Notes: a model not told the origin generated them from the sequence alone. Positions 1 through 7,351 are shown, counted from the first letter of the stretch. The stretch is 7,466 bases of DNA from Spirochaetales bacterium (GCA_012519125.1 JAAYQY010000159.1:1-7466), one strand, 5' to 3'. Program-made: numbers and translations.

Positions 1-531
1 GAGCTCGCCCGCCTGTTCAGCACGGCAACTACTTGGAAGGATGTGAATCCATCGTGGCCGAATGAGCCTATCCAGCGCTTCATCCCCGGCACCGACAGCG
101 GCACCTTCGACTACTTTGCCGAGGAAGTGTTCAAGAGCAATCCCGAGCCGCTGCTCTCTGCAAAGAACCTGCAGCTCAGCGAGGATGACAACATCCTGGT
201 GCAGGGCATCAAGGGAAGCCCGTATGCCGTCGGATTCTTCGGCTACGCCTACTATGCAGAAAATGAAGCATCCCTGAACATCCTCAGCATCAATGGAGTC
301 GAAGCAGTCAAGGCGAATGTTGACAACAACACCTATCCGCTGGCCCGTCCTCTCTTCCTCTACAGTGATGCCGAGGTAATGAGAAGCAAACCCCAGGTTG
401 CAGCCTTCATCGACTTCTACCTCAGTTACGTGAATGAGGAAGTCATCAAGGTCGGCTACTTCCCGGCAAGCGAGGCAGACATCGACAAGGGCAGAAAGCT
501 CTGGCTTGAAGCCATGCAGGGCGCCTATTAA
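1..531 (+). CDS. pstS: Phosphate ABC transporter substrate-binding protein PstS (3' part)
   Basis: PstS binds inorganic phosphate outside the inner membrane and delivers it to the PstC-PstA channel. The reading frame is open from base 1, so the gene begins before the window; 176 codons of its C-terminal part are present. Seen directly: the PstS signature GTDSGTF at partial residues 30-36 (bases 88-108), whose Ser/Thr residues ligate phosphate in this family. Further on are the family-typical stretches EDDNILVQGI, GFFGYAYY and YPLARPLFLY. The Met at base 43 is internal, since the codons before it (ending TTWKDVNPSWP) also match the family. The signal peptide lies outside the window. It is followed after 70 nt by pstC in the same direction, so it is the first visible gene of a pstSCAB-phoU operon. 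The family call is secure; only the N-terminal part is unknown. Confidence 0.95.
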   Translation, partial: ELARLFSTATTWKDVNPSWPNEPIQRFIPGTDSGTFDYFAEEVFKSNPEPLLSAKNLQLSEDDNILVQGIKGSPYAVGFFGYAYYAENEASLNILSINGVEAVKANVDNNTYPLARPLFLYSDAEVMRSKPQVAAFIDFYLSYVNEEVIKVGYFPASEADIDKGRKLWLEAMQGAY

Positions 532-547
532 GTCCATCGAAGCAGAA

Positions 548-575
548 AGGCCGCGGACCAAAGGGTCTGCGGTCT
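548..575 (+). terminator. Hairpin between pstS and pstC (attenuator or RNA-processing element)
   Basis: A 12-bp stem (548-559 with 564-575) encloses a 4-nt AAAG loop. All twelve positions pair, two of them as G-U wobbles, and the stem is GC-rich. Downstream is only a weak pyrimidine stretch (CTCTTCG), not a clean T-run, so complete intrinsic termination is unlikely. It lies in the only sizeable gap of the operon. By analogy with other binding-protein-dependent transporter operons, it probably causes partial termination or protects the 3' end of pstS mRNA, so that PstS is made in excess over the membrane components. The structure is seen in the sequence; the role is inferred. Confidence 0.6.
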
Positions 576-601
576 CTTCGCATACAAAAAGGTATTTGCT
601 G

Positions 602-1522
602 ATGATTCAACATGTTGGAAACCATCCGTTTGGCAAGAAACACCGTCCTCATGAAGTGGTCATTGAGACGTTGCTGTTTCTTTTTGCCCTCTTCTCCATC
701 CTCATCACCGTCGGGATAGCATTCATCCTTGTTCGGGAGTCCTTCCTCTTCTTCGCCGACCCCGATGTGGATCTGCTTGGCTTTCTCACCGGAAAGGTCT
801 GGCAACCGATGATCGGCCTGTTCGGCTTCTTGCCGCTTTTGAACGCAACGCTCACCACCAGCCTCATCGCCATGCTCTTGGGTATTCCCTTGGGCCTCTT
901 TGTCGCCATCTATCTGGCCGAATATGCAAGCGATCGGGTGCGGGGGTTCCTCAAGCCAACCCTGGAAGTGCTTGCCGGCATTCCCACCATTGTGTATGGA
1001 TACTTTGCCCTGACCTTCATGACCCCGCTGCTTCGCTCTCTTTTCGGTGAGAGCAGGGTGGACATCTACAATACCGCCAGTGCAGGGCTTGTCATCGGGA
1101 TCCTGGTGCTTCCCATGATAGCCACCATGGCAGAGGATGCGATCACGTCGGTACCGAAGGACCTCAGGCTCGCAGCGTATGCCCTTGGCGGTACGAGCAT
1201 CGAGACCACCTTCAAGGTGGTGATCCCCGCTGCTTTGAGCGGACTATCGGCAACCTTCCTGCTTGCCCTTTCGAGGGCAATTGGAGAGACGATGGTTGTC
1301 GCTCTGGCTGCAGGGGCAGGTCCCAATCTTACGGCAAACCCCTTCAAGGCGGCTGAGACCATCACCGGATACATCGTACGCATCAGCGGAGGGGATGTCA
1401 GTTACAACTCGGTGGACTACAACAGCATCTTCGCCCTTGGCTTGGTGCTCTTTGTGATCACCTTCACCCTCAACCTTGTTTCCAGAAAAATCTCTGGCCT
1501 CTTCCATCAGGAGTATGATTGA
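602..1522 (+). CDS. pstC: Phosphate ABC transporter permease PstC
   Basis: One of the two inner-membrane permease subunits of the high-affinity phosphate transporter; it forms the phosphate channel with PstA. The 306-residue length is normal for PstC. The N-terminus is short and basic, followed by TM1 at about residues 21-44. Further hydrophobic segments lie at about 70-105, 119-140, 159-177, 208-236 and 273-293. The EAA loop that docks onto the ATPase spans about 178-210 (EDAITSVPKDLR through GGTSIETTFKVVIPA) and is followed by the PstC/PstA motif SRAIGET. I chose ATG 602 because AAAGG at about 588-592 lies 9 nt upstream and TM1 follows naturally. The frame is open much further upstream, but that part overlaps pstS and looks non-coding. 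The next gene starts 1 nt after the stop, indicating translational coupling with pstA. Confidence 0.95.
   Translation: MIQHVGNHPFGKKHRPHEVVIETLLFLFALFSILITVGIAFILVRESFLFFADPDVDLLGFLTGKVWQPMIGLFGFLPLLNATLTTSLIAMLLGIPLGLFVAIYLAEYASDRVRGFLKPTLEVLAGIPTIVYGYFALTFMTPLLRSLFGESRVDIYNTASAGLVIGILVLPMIATMAEDAITSVPKDLRLAAYALGGTSIETTFKVVIPAALSGLSATFLLALSRAIGETMVVALAAGAGPNLTANPFKAAETITGYIVRISGGDVSYNSVDYNSIFALGLVLFVITFTLNLVSRKISGLFHQEYD
1509..1513 (+). promoter_or_regulatory. Ribosome binding site deciding the pstA start
   Basis: AGGAG lies inside the last codons of pstC. It leaves 10 nt before ATG 1524 but only 1 nt before the in-frame ATG 1515, so it favours 1524 as the pstA start. Confidence 0.55.
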
Positions 1523-1523
1523 T

Positions 1524-2783
1524 ATGCAAAGTGAAATCTTGTTTGGTACCGATGAACAGATGACTTCTCTGATGCAAAAGAGAAAAGCCGGTGGTGTGGT
1601 CTGGAAGGTGGTCTTCCTCTTCGCCACCTCCTTGGCCATTCTGTTCCTGCTGCTCTTGCTTGTTTCGGTGATCGACTCAACCTTCGGCTATGTAGCGGTT
1701 CGCAATGAAGTGGAACCGAGCCAGCTGGTGGCTGGAAAGGATGAAGTCAGTGAATTCAGCCGAGCCGAGCTTGAGACTGTGCTGCAGGAGCACCTCTCGT
1801 CAGGCATCCTCAGGCGGGTCATCCATGAAAAACCCTTGGAAGAGCGGTCGGATAAAGACCTGGTCTCCCTTGCAGAGCAGTACGTGATCAAGCCAAGTGT
1901 GGTACAGACGTGGGGCTTGGGAGATTCCTTGCTTGAGACGGCAAGCATCAAAGAGTTCATGGCTGCAAACGAAGGGTTGCACCTGACGTTCAGAAGCTGG
2001 ATCAACTGGTCTTTCCTTACTTCCGACCAGTCGGCAAATCCCCTGAACGCAGGGGTGCGCACCGCTTTTCTGGGCTCACTTTGGATCATCATGATCACCT
2101 TCGTCTTCGCCTTTCCCATCGGGGTGGGCGCTGCAATCTATCTAGAGGAGTACGCGGTTGACAACAAGCTCAACCGCATGCTGCAGCTGAATATCTTCAA
2201 CCTCAGTGCCGTGCCCTCGATCATCTATGGCCTTTTGGGACTTGCCGTCTTTGTGCGAAGCATGGAGCACTTCACCAGCGGAGCCTTCCTCAGCTCGGTT
2301 GCTGACACGACGGCAAATGGGCGGACCATCCTCTCCGGTGGACTCACCCTCGCTCTTTTAGTGCTTCCAATCATCATCATCAACACCCAGGAGGCTCTGA
2401 AGGCTGTTCCCGACTCCTTGAGGATGAGCAGTTATGGGATAGGGGCGACAAAGTGGCAGACTATTGCCAGCCATGTATTGCCGGCAAGCATCGACCGCAT
2501 CCTCACGGGAACCATCCTTGCGTTGAGTCGGGCCTTGGGAGAGACTGCCCCACTGGTGGTCATCGGTGCTTCCACCTTCATCAGTGTCGATCCATCGAGT
2601 GTCTTTTCTAAGTTCACCACCTTGCCGATCCAAATCTACCAGTGGTCTGCCAGACCGCAGGGTGCCTACCGGAATGTTGCAGGGGCGGCGATCATCACGC
2701 TCTTGCTTCTGCTTATGGCGATGAACAGCTTTGCCATTATCATGCGTGACAAAATTTCCAAGAAGAAAAGGATGGAATCATGA
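1524..2783 (+). CDS. pstA: Phosphate ABC transporter permease PstA, long form with N-terminal extracytoplasmic insert
   Basis: Second inner-membrane permease subunit of the Pst phosphate transporter. At 419 residues it is well above the 280-300 usual for PstA. TM1 lies at about residues 28-50. A mostly polar region, rich in charged residues, follows at about 51-175 and probably lies outside the membrane. The canonical permease domain then begins (about 180 onward), with hydrophobic segments near 180-206, 224-246, 270-288, 326-350 and 385-407. The EAA docking loop is at about 290-322 ([20 protein letters not shown] onward) and the conserved ALGETAPL at 337-344. The insert and the way it rejoins the permease core (an NPLNAG segment, then IYLEEYA) resemble the DUF3333-type long PstA known from proteobacteria. 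ATG 1524 is preferred on ribosome-site spacing; in-frame ATGs at 1515, 1560 and 1572 are alternatives. The stop overlaps the pstB start by 4 nt. Confidence 0.93.
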   Translation: MQSEILFGTDEQMTSLMQKRKAGGVVWKVVFLFATSLAILFLLLLLVSVIDSTFGYVAVRNEVEPSQLVAGKDEVSEFSRAELETVLQEHLSSGILRRVIHEKPLEERSDKDLVSLAEQYVIKPSVVQTWGLGDSLLETASIKEFMAANEGLHLTFRSWINWSFLTSDQSANPLNAGVRTAFLGSLWIIMITFVFAFPIGVGAAIYLEEYAVDNKLNRMLQLNIFNLSAVPSIIYGLLGLAVFVRSMEHFTSGAFLSSVADTTANGRTILSGGLTLALLVLPIIIINTQEALKAVPDSLRMSSYGIGATKWQTIASHVLPASIDRILTGTILALSRALGETAPLVVIGASTFISVDPSSVFSKFTTLPIQIYQWSARPQGAYRNVAGAAIITLLLLLMAMNSFAIIMRDKISKKKRMES

Positions 2784-3601
2784 ATACCACCAACCTTGCC
2801 GAGGCTTTGCCTCGTGTGTATGAGCAGCCACAAGAACAAAAGACCATCATCGCCTTGAAGGACGTGAACATCTATTACGGTTCTTTCCAAGCGGTGAAAC
2901 AAGCCTCTTTGGACATCTACGAACATCAGGTGACCGCTTTCATCGGGCCTTCAGGCTGTGGGAAGAGCACGGTGCTGCGCAGCATCAATAGGATGAATGA
3001 TATGATCCGCGGCTCGCGCATCGAAGGCAGTGTCCGGTTCCACGACCACGACCTCTACGCTTCTGATGTCGATCCTGTGCTGATCAGGAGAAAGATAGGG
3101 ATGGTCTTCCAAAAGCCCAACCCGTTCCCCAAGTCCATCTATGAGAACATCGCATGGGGAGCAAGAATCAATGGCTTTAGGGGAGACTACGATGAACTGG
3201 TGGAGACAAGCCTTCGCTCGGCAGCGCTGTGGGATGAGGTGAAGGACAAGCTCAAGCAGAATGCACTGCGTCTCAGCGGTGGCCAGCAACAGCGGCTCTG
3301 CATTGCTAGGACCATCGCGGTGCAGCCTCAGGTCATCCTCATGGATGAACCGGCTTCGGCACTGGACCCCATTGCAACCGGCAGGATTGAGGAACTGATT
3401 CTCGAGCTGAAGAACTCCTACACCATCATCATTGTCACCCACAACATGGGGCAGGCTTCACGGGTCTCCGACCACACTGCTTTCTTCATGGTGGATGAGA
3501 AACGAAGGGGGTACCTTGAGGAGTATGCTCCCACCGAGCAACTCTTTCTCAACCCTGCGCACAAGAAGACGGAAGAGTATATCTCGGGCAAATTCGGTTG
3601 A
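2780..3601 (+). CDS. pstB: Phosphate ABC transporter ATP-binding protein PstB
   Basis: Cytoplasmic ATPase that powers phosphate import through PstC-PstA. The 273-residue protein carries every ABC motif in order: Walker [10 protein letters not shown] at 56-64, Q-loop Gln111 in the PstB-typical [17 protein letters not shown] context, signature LSGGQQQR at 165-172, Walker B VILMDE at 185-190 with catalytic Glu190, D-loop SALD at 193-196, and switch His221. The C-terminal ending (EEYISGKFG) is also typical of PstB and distinguishes it from other ABC ATPases. The ATG overlaps the pstA stop (ATGA), and AAAGG lies 8 nt upstream, so translation is coupled. No key residue is missing, so the protein should be active. 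Confidence 0.97.
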   Translation: MNTTNLAEALPRVYEQPQEQKTIIALKDVNIYYGSFQAVKQASLDIYEHQVTAFIGPSGCGKSTVLRSINRMNDMIRGSRIEGSVRFHDHDLYASDVDPVLIRRKIGMVFQKPNPFPKSIYENIAWGARINGFRGDYDELVETSLRSAALWDEVKDKLKQNALRLSGGQQQRLCIARTIAVQPQVILMDEPASALDPIATGRIEELILELKNSYTIIIVTHNMGQASRVSDHTAFFMVDEKRRGYLEEYAPTEQLFLNPAHKKTEEYISGKFG

Positions 3602-3604
3602 TCG

Positions 3605-3610
3605 AAAGGA
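3605..3610 (+). promoter_or_regulatory. Ribosome binding site deciding the phoU start
   Basis: AAAGGA lies just after the pstB stop, 5 nt before ATG 3616 and 8 nt before the adjacent in-frame ATG 3619. It makes the longer TTG start at 3598, which overlaps the pstB stop and lies upstream of this site, unlikely. Confidence 0.5.
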
Positions 3611-3615
3611 ACAGA

Positions 3616-4299
3616 ATGATGGAAAGTACAAAGACAAGTATGTTGGATGAGAAGATGCGCTTCTTCCAGGAGATGCTCATCCAGATGGTGAACAGGGTGG
3701 AGGAATCAATCTACCAAGCACAGCATGCGTTTAGAAACCATGATGTTGAGTTGGCTAGGAAGGTTATGGAGAATGACTGGTTCATCGACCAGCTGCAGGA
3801 GATGATTGAGAATGACGGGGTGCGCCTGCTTGTCAGTGAGACGCCGTACGGCCACTATATGCGTCATATCATCGCCGGAATAAAGATTGTGGGATCGCTT
3901 GAGCGGATGGGTGACCATGCAGCACATCTGGCCAAGATGGCCAGCGCTGAAAAAGAGCCTGAGGATTTTCTTCCATATGTGGAACGCATCTGCAAAATGG
4001 CTCTGCTTGGGGCAACCATGACGCGCCTGTCTGTCCAGGCTTTCATCGATGTGAAGTCTGAGAAAGCCATGGAAGTGGCTCATATGGATGATCAGATGGA
4101 TGAGCTGCGTGATGCGATGAACCGCGACCTGTTCTCCCTCAAGCCCAAATCTGAGAAAGAGATGGAGCGGATTCTCAATCTCTTCTATCTCACCAAGGAG
4201 ATGGAACGCTTCGGCGATCATGTCACCACCATCTGCAGATGGATCGTCTACATGGAACGTGGGCAGAAACCCCACCTCAATGGTCCGAAGCGGATGTAG
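3616..4299 (+). CDS. phoU: Phosphate signalling and transport regulator PhoU
   Basis: PhoU is a cytoplasmic, membrane-associated helical protein that couples the Pst transporter to the PhoR kinase: it is needed to repress the Pho regulon when phosphate is plentiful and moderates uptake. The 227-residue length fits the family. Two PhoU repeats are visible, each a three-helix bundle ending in the metal-binding signature: ERMGDH at 96-101 in the first and ERFGDH at 197-202 in the second, the latter followed by the family-typical ICRWIVYMERG. The spacing of about 100 residues between the two motifs is as expected. It follows pstB by 14 nt and is the last gene of the operon. ATG 3619 and an ATG a few codons further in (MLDEK) are alternative starts. 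Its stop lies 6 nt from the stop of the convergent phoR. Confidence 0.95.
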   Translation: MMESTKTSMLDEKMRFFQEMLIQMVNRVEESIYQAQHAFRNHDVELARKVMENDWFIDQLQEMIENDGVRLLVSETPYGHYMRHIIAGIKIVGSLERMGDHAAHLAKMASAEKEPEDFLPYVERICKMALLGATMTRLSVQAFIDVKSEKAMEVAHMDDQMDELRDAMNRDLFSLKPKSEKEMERILNLFYLTKEMERFGDHVTTICRWIVYMERGQKPHLNGPKRM

Positions 4300-4305
4300 G
4301 GCTTG

Positions 4306-6138
4306 TCAGCGTGAGTAGAGCGCAGAACTGCGATCTTGCATGCTGGCCAACTCTTTGCTGGCTCTGGGAAGGGTAAGGGTGAACGTGCTTCCCTTCCCGA
4401 GCTCGCTCTGTACCGAGACGGTGCCGCTGTGCACAGCAGCAATATGCTTCACGATGGAAAGGCCCAGTCCGGTACCACCCTGGCGGCGGCTGCGTGCAGC
4501 ATCGACGCGGTAGAAGCGTTCAAAAATGCGCTCCTGGTCCTCCAAGGGGATCCCGATACCGGTGTCGCGCACCTGCATGACAACCTCTCTCTGTCCAACA
4601 TCGATGTTCAGGTGGACAACCGAACCACTCTCCGAGTAGGTCAGTGCATTGATGAGCAGGTTGGTCAGTGCTTGGACAATCAGCATGCCATTCACAAAGA
4701 GTTCCAACTCTTCAGGGTTGGAAAGGTGGGTGATGAGGCTGCTTCCTTTCTGCTGGAACCGATAGGAACACTGTGCCTCGGTTTCAGCGATGATCTGTTG
4801 GGCAGGCACCCAGCTCATGGTTGGTTTTGCTTGCTGTTGCTCCAAGCTGGAGAGCAACAGCAAATCCTCCACGATGTGCTGCATGTTGGTGGCCTGGCGG
4901 TTGATGATCTGACTGAAGTGGATGATGTCAGCTTTTTCCTGAGAACCGGCCAAAGCTTCTGCAAAGCCTGCGATAGAGGTGATGGGGGTTTTCAGCTCAT
5001 GGCTGACATTGGCGACGAAATCCTTTCGGATCTGCTCAAGATGCTTGAGCTCGGTCATATCATTGATGGAGAGCACCACGCCCACCCGTTGGTTTGCTGT
5101 TGAGCGGATGGAGAGACCGATGATGTGAAGCGTTCGGGTTCTGCTGCGTCCCACCACCTGTGCTGTCTCTCCAAACAGGTGACCGTACTGGCTGATGGTC
5201 AGCTCATGGATCTGGTCATCCTGCAGCGAAGAGGAGCAGAGGCTGAGCAGTTGGGAGGAGGAGACAATCTGGCTCAATCGCCGATTCAAGAGTTTTTCGG
5301 TGGAAAAGAGCCTTTCAGCTTCCTTGTTGGCAACCTTGACCACAAAATTGCTGTCCAAGAGCAGGATAGCCTCACTGAGACTGTTCAGGATTGCTTCGAG
5401 CTGGTTTTTTCCCGCCTCGACTTCCTCTATTTTGGACTGTACCGTCTGGGCCATCTCTTGCATGGTGATGGACAGGTCGGCAAGCTCCTGGGGGCCCTCT
5501 ATCCTCGCATGGGCCTTCAGGTCCCCACGTGCATAGCTGTCCGCAAGAGCTTTGAGCTGCCTCATCCCCTTGGTGAGCATGGTTACGCTCAGGGCGGTGA
5601 TCAAAAGGCAGAGCAGAAGCAGCAATGTGAGTCCTGAGAAAAAGAGCTTTTGATACCGCCTATGGTACTCCTCGAGCTGAACTAGAGTCTTGGAAAGGCG
5701 CAGTACCGAAAGCTCGGGATGTCCTTCCAGGCGGAGTGCCTGATAGAGCACCGGAAGATTCTCCGTCGAGCTGGGCCGCTCGCTTGTTCCCCTTCCGCTG
5801 ATCAATGCATGCTGGACCTCCTCCCGATAGAGATGATTGTTCAGCGATTCGATAGGGTAGTCCGAGTCGAAACGAACAACGCCTTCCGAGTCTATGAGGG
5901 TGATTCTGGCACCGGTTGTCTTGGCATAGTTTGAAAAAATGGACTCCTTCCACATCTGAGGATCTTCCGAGAGGAGGGAGGAGAGGTAGGTCGTGTGGTT
6001 GGCAAGTTCGGTATAGGTGGACTCGCGCAAGGTGGTTGCGAAGGAGCGGTTTGCAATCCACATGCTTCCCAACAGGGAGAGCAACAGGATGAGAAGGGTT
6101 GCAAGGTTGAGGCGCGATCGTATGCTTCTGAAGTTCAT
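4306..6138 (-). CDS. phoR: PhoR-type sensor histidine kinase
   Basis: Membrane histidine kinase, probably the phosphate-responsive PhoR that phosphorylates a PhoB/PhoP-type regulator. The 610-residue chain reads: short basic N-terminus; TM1 at about 11-29; extracytoplasmic sensor at about 30-165 with PDC/PAS-like sequence (ARITLIDSEGVVRFDSD, then NHLYREEV); TM2 at about 167-188; HAMP to about 240; a PAS domain at about 245-365; HisKA with phospho-acceptor His380 in SHELKTP; and HATPase_c with N-box Asn493/Asn497, G1 DTGIGI at 525-530, F-box ERFYR at 540-544 and G2 GGTGLGL at 554-560. All catalytic motifs are intact. Start chosen at ATG 6138; an in-frame TTG at 6174 would add 12 residues. The PhoR identity rests on the domain order and on convergence with phoU. 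A WalK-type role is possible, but the context argues against it. No response-regulator gene adjoins it. Confidence 0.85.
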   Translation of the reverse strand: MNFRSIRSRLNLATLLILLLSLLGSMWIANRSFATTLRESTYTELANHTTYLSSLLSEDPQMWKESIFSNYAKTTGARITLIDSEGVVRFDSDYPIESLNNHLYREEVQHALISGRGTSERPSSTENLPVLYQALRLEGHPELSVLRLSKTLVQLEEYHRRYQKLFFSGLTLLLLLCLLITALSVTMLTKGMRQLKALADSYARGDLKAHARIEGPQELADLSITMQEMAQTVQSKIEEVEAGKNQLEAILNSLSEAILLLDSNFVVKVANKEAERLFSTEKLLNRRLSQIVSSSQLLSLCSSSLQDDQIHELTISQYGHLFGETAQVVGRSRTRTLHIIGLSIRSTANQRVGVVLSINDMTELKHLEQIRKDFVANVSHELKTPITSIAGFAEALAGSQEKADIIHFSQIINRQATNMQHIVEDLLLLSSLEQQQAKPTMSWVPAQQIIAETEAQCSYRFQQKGSSLITHLSNPEELELFVNGMLIVQALTNLLINALTYSESGSVVHLNIDVGQREVVMQVRDTGIGIPLEDQERIFERFYRVDAARSRRQGGTGLGLSIVKHIAAVHSGTVSVQSELGKGSTFTLTLPRASKELASMQDRSSALYSR

Positions 6139-6187
6139 GGCTTCACTGTAGCAAGGTTGGAAACAGAAAGACAAGGAAGTGGCCCCC

Positions 6188-6205
6188 CTTTCATACTTTT
6201 CTCAT
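6188..6205. promoter_or_regulatory. Putative Pho box (11-bp-spaced direct repeat)
   Basis: Two half-sites, CTTTCAT (6188-6194) and TTCTCAT (6199-6205), are separated by 4 AT-rich bases. They match the PhoB half-site CTGTCAT at 6/7 and 5/7 positions, in the standard 7-4-7 arrangement. Within them TCATAC is repeated exactly at 6191-6196 and 6202-6207, one helical turn apart. The site lies between the divergent phoR and FemX-like genes, where binding of a phosphate regulator would make sense. It could also be a chance repeat. Confidence 0.45.
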
Positions 6206-6216
6206 ACATTTGGCAA
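6190..6216 (-). promoter_or_regulatory. Possible phoR promoter
   Basis: On the - strand, TTGCCA (6216-6211, 5/6 match to the -35 consensus) is followed after 15 nt by TATGAA (6195-6190, 4/6 match to the -10 consensus). The spacer is shorter than ideal and overlaps the putative Pho box. Transcription would begin near 6183, giving a leader of about 45 nt before ATG 6138. Confidence 0.25.
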
Positions 6217-6277
6217 GGCTTTCCTCTTTCTCTGCTTCATGCTATGGTCGAAGAACCATCCCAAAAAGAGGTAGTAT

Positions 6278-7351
6278 ATGTATTTGAATGTGCAGGAGAA
6301 GGATCCTGCCTTTCTCTATGAGACACCTTTGCTGCATCAAAGCTTCTTTTGGTCCCAAGTCAAACAAACCCAAGGATACGAAACCAAGGCGTTTGACATG
6401 AAAGCGCGAGTGAAAGACTTGAAGCAAGAGACAAGTTCTGCATTCCTGCTCGACGACCTGCTGGTCCAGCTGGTGCCGGTAAGCCGTGACCAAACCATCG
6501 GCTATGTTCCCTATGGGCCTGTCCTCAGTCCCTTGGAAGACCGAATGGGTGTCTTTCTGGAAGAGTTGTCGATGAATCTTCGGGACCGCCTTCCCGACCA
6601 CTGCATCTTGCTTCGCTATGATCTTCCTTGGAAGAATGTGTGGGAAGAGGATGACCTGAGTCTTGAACTGCAGAACCTGCGTCTCAACTGGGGAACCAGT
6701 ACCAAGGCATTGAGGCGTTCGGTTTCCAACCAGCTTCCCAGCGATACCATGCTCATCGACCTTACGCCAACCGAAGATGAGATTCTTGAACGCATGCACC
6801 CAAAGACCCGCTACAATATCCGCCTTGCCCTCCGCAAGGGCATTCAGGTGCGCAAAGTTGGGCATGACCATCTTCTGACCTTCTACGAGCTGTACAAGGA
6901 AACGTGTGAACGCAACCACATCCAGTTGCACGATCTCTCCTTCTTTGAGGCCTTGTTCGGGCCTGAGGATGAGAGTGCTTCGGTAACACTCTTGATGGCC
7001 TTTCTTGATAAGACGCCCCTCAGTGCGATGTTTCTCAGCCGGAGTGCCCATCGTGCCACGTACCTCTATGGGGCCTCATCCTCAGCTCTGCGAAACAGCA
7101 TGAGCACCTATGCACTGCAGTGGTCAGCAATTCAACTGGCAAAGAGCTGGAATTGCAGTGAGTACGACCTGTTTGGTGTTTCACCCACCCAGTCCAAAGA
7201 CCATCCGATGAGCGGACTCCACTCCTTCAAGAAGGGTTTTGGGGGGAATATGTTGCATCGCATGGGATGTTGGGACTTTGCCTTCAAGCAAGAGGAGGCA
7301 AATCTGCTCTTCGCCTATGAGATGGTGGAAGAGGGGTATCACCTGCGCTGA
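6278..7351 (+). CDS. FemAB/FemX-family peptidoglycan interpeptide-bridge aminoacyltransferase
   Basis: Members of this family use aminoacyl-tRNA to add amino acids to the side-chain amine of the peptidoglycan stem peptide (lipid II or its precursor) at the cytoplasmic membrane face. The 357-residue protein shows a FemAB layout of two GNAT-like halves: SFFWSQVKQTQGY near 22-34, GYVPYGPVLSP near 75-85, the substrate-site region IDLTPTEDEILERMHPKTRYNIR at 160-182 followed by LALRKGIQVR, and the C-terminal signature YDLFGVSP with GLHSFKKGFGG at 296-323. I see no coiled-coil arm such as Staphylococcus FemA carries, and no membrane segment. The ATG is preceded by GAGG at 6268-6271, 6 nt away. Which amino acid is added cannot be read from the sequence. 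It diverges from phoR, and its last 13 nt overlap the end of the next, convergent gene. No terminator is visible. Confidence 0.85.
   Translation: MYLNVQEKDPAFLYETPLLHQSFFWSQVKQTQGYETKAFDMKARVKDLKQETSSAFLLDDLLVQLVPVSRDQTIGYVPYGPVLSPLEDRMGVFLEELSMNLRDRLPDHCILLRYDLPWKNVWEEDDLSLELQNLRLNWGTSTKALRRSVSNQLPSDTMLIDLTPTEDEILERMHPKTRYNIRLALRKGIQVRKVGHDHLLTFYELYKETCERNHIQLHDLSFFEALFGPEDESASVTLLMAFLDKTPLSAMFLSRSAHRATYLYGASSSALRNSMSTYALQWSAIQLAKSWNCSEYDLFGVSPTQSKDHPMSGLHSFKKGFGGNMLHRMGCWDFAFKQEEANLLFAYEMVEEGYHLR

Noticed and set aside
434..601. Upstream extension of the pstC frame
   Set aside because: It overlaps the pstS coding sequence and the hairpin, its residues look random, and ATG 602 with its upstream AAAGG gives a normal PstC N-terminus.
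4321..4332. Small inverted repeat (CGCA-GAAC-TGCG) near the phoU/phoR junction as a bidirectional terminator
   Set aside because: The stem is only 4 bp with a usable loop, no T-run follows on either strand, and it lies within phoR codons.
4336..5103. Long + strand open frame (255 codons) inside phoR
   Set aside because: It is antisense to the HisKA and HATPase domains of phoR, whose motifs are all intact. Its translation resembles no family I know, has no convincing ribosome site, and is explained by codon bias of the real gene.
5125..5637. + strand open frame (170 codons) antisense to the PAS/HAMP part of phoR
   Set aside because: A shadow of the kinase reading frame, with no recognisable motif or start signal.
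6210..6248. TTGGCA with a TGCTAT or TATGGT hexamer as a sigma70 promoter for the FemX-like gene
   Set aside because: The spacers are 24 and 27 nt, far from 17, and no good -10 lies at the right distance; a promoter surely exists but this one is not supported.
6242..7051. - strand open frame (269 codons) opposite the FemX-like gene
   Set aside because: The + strand frame carries clear FemAB motifs over its whole length and a good ribosome site; the - strand product resembles nothing.
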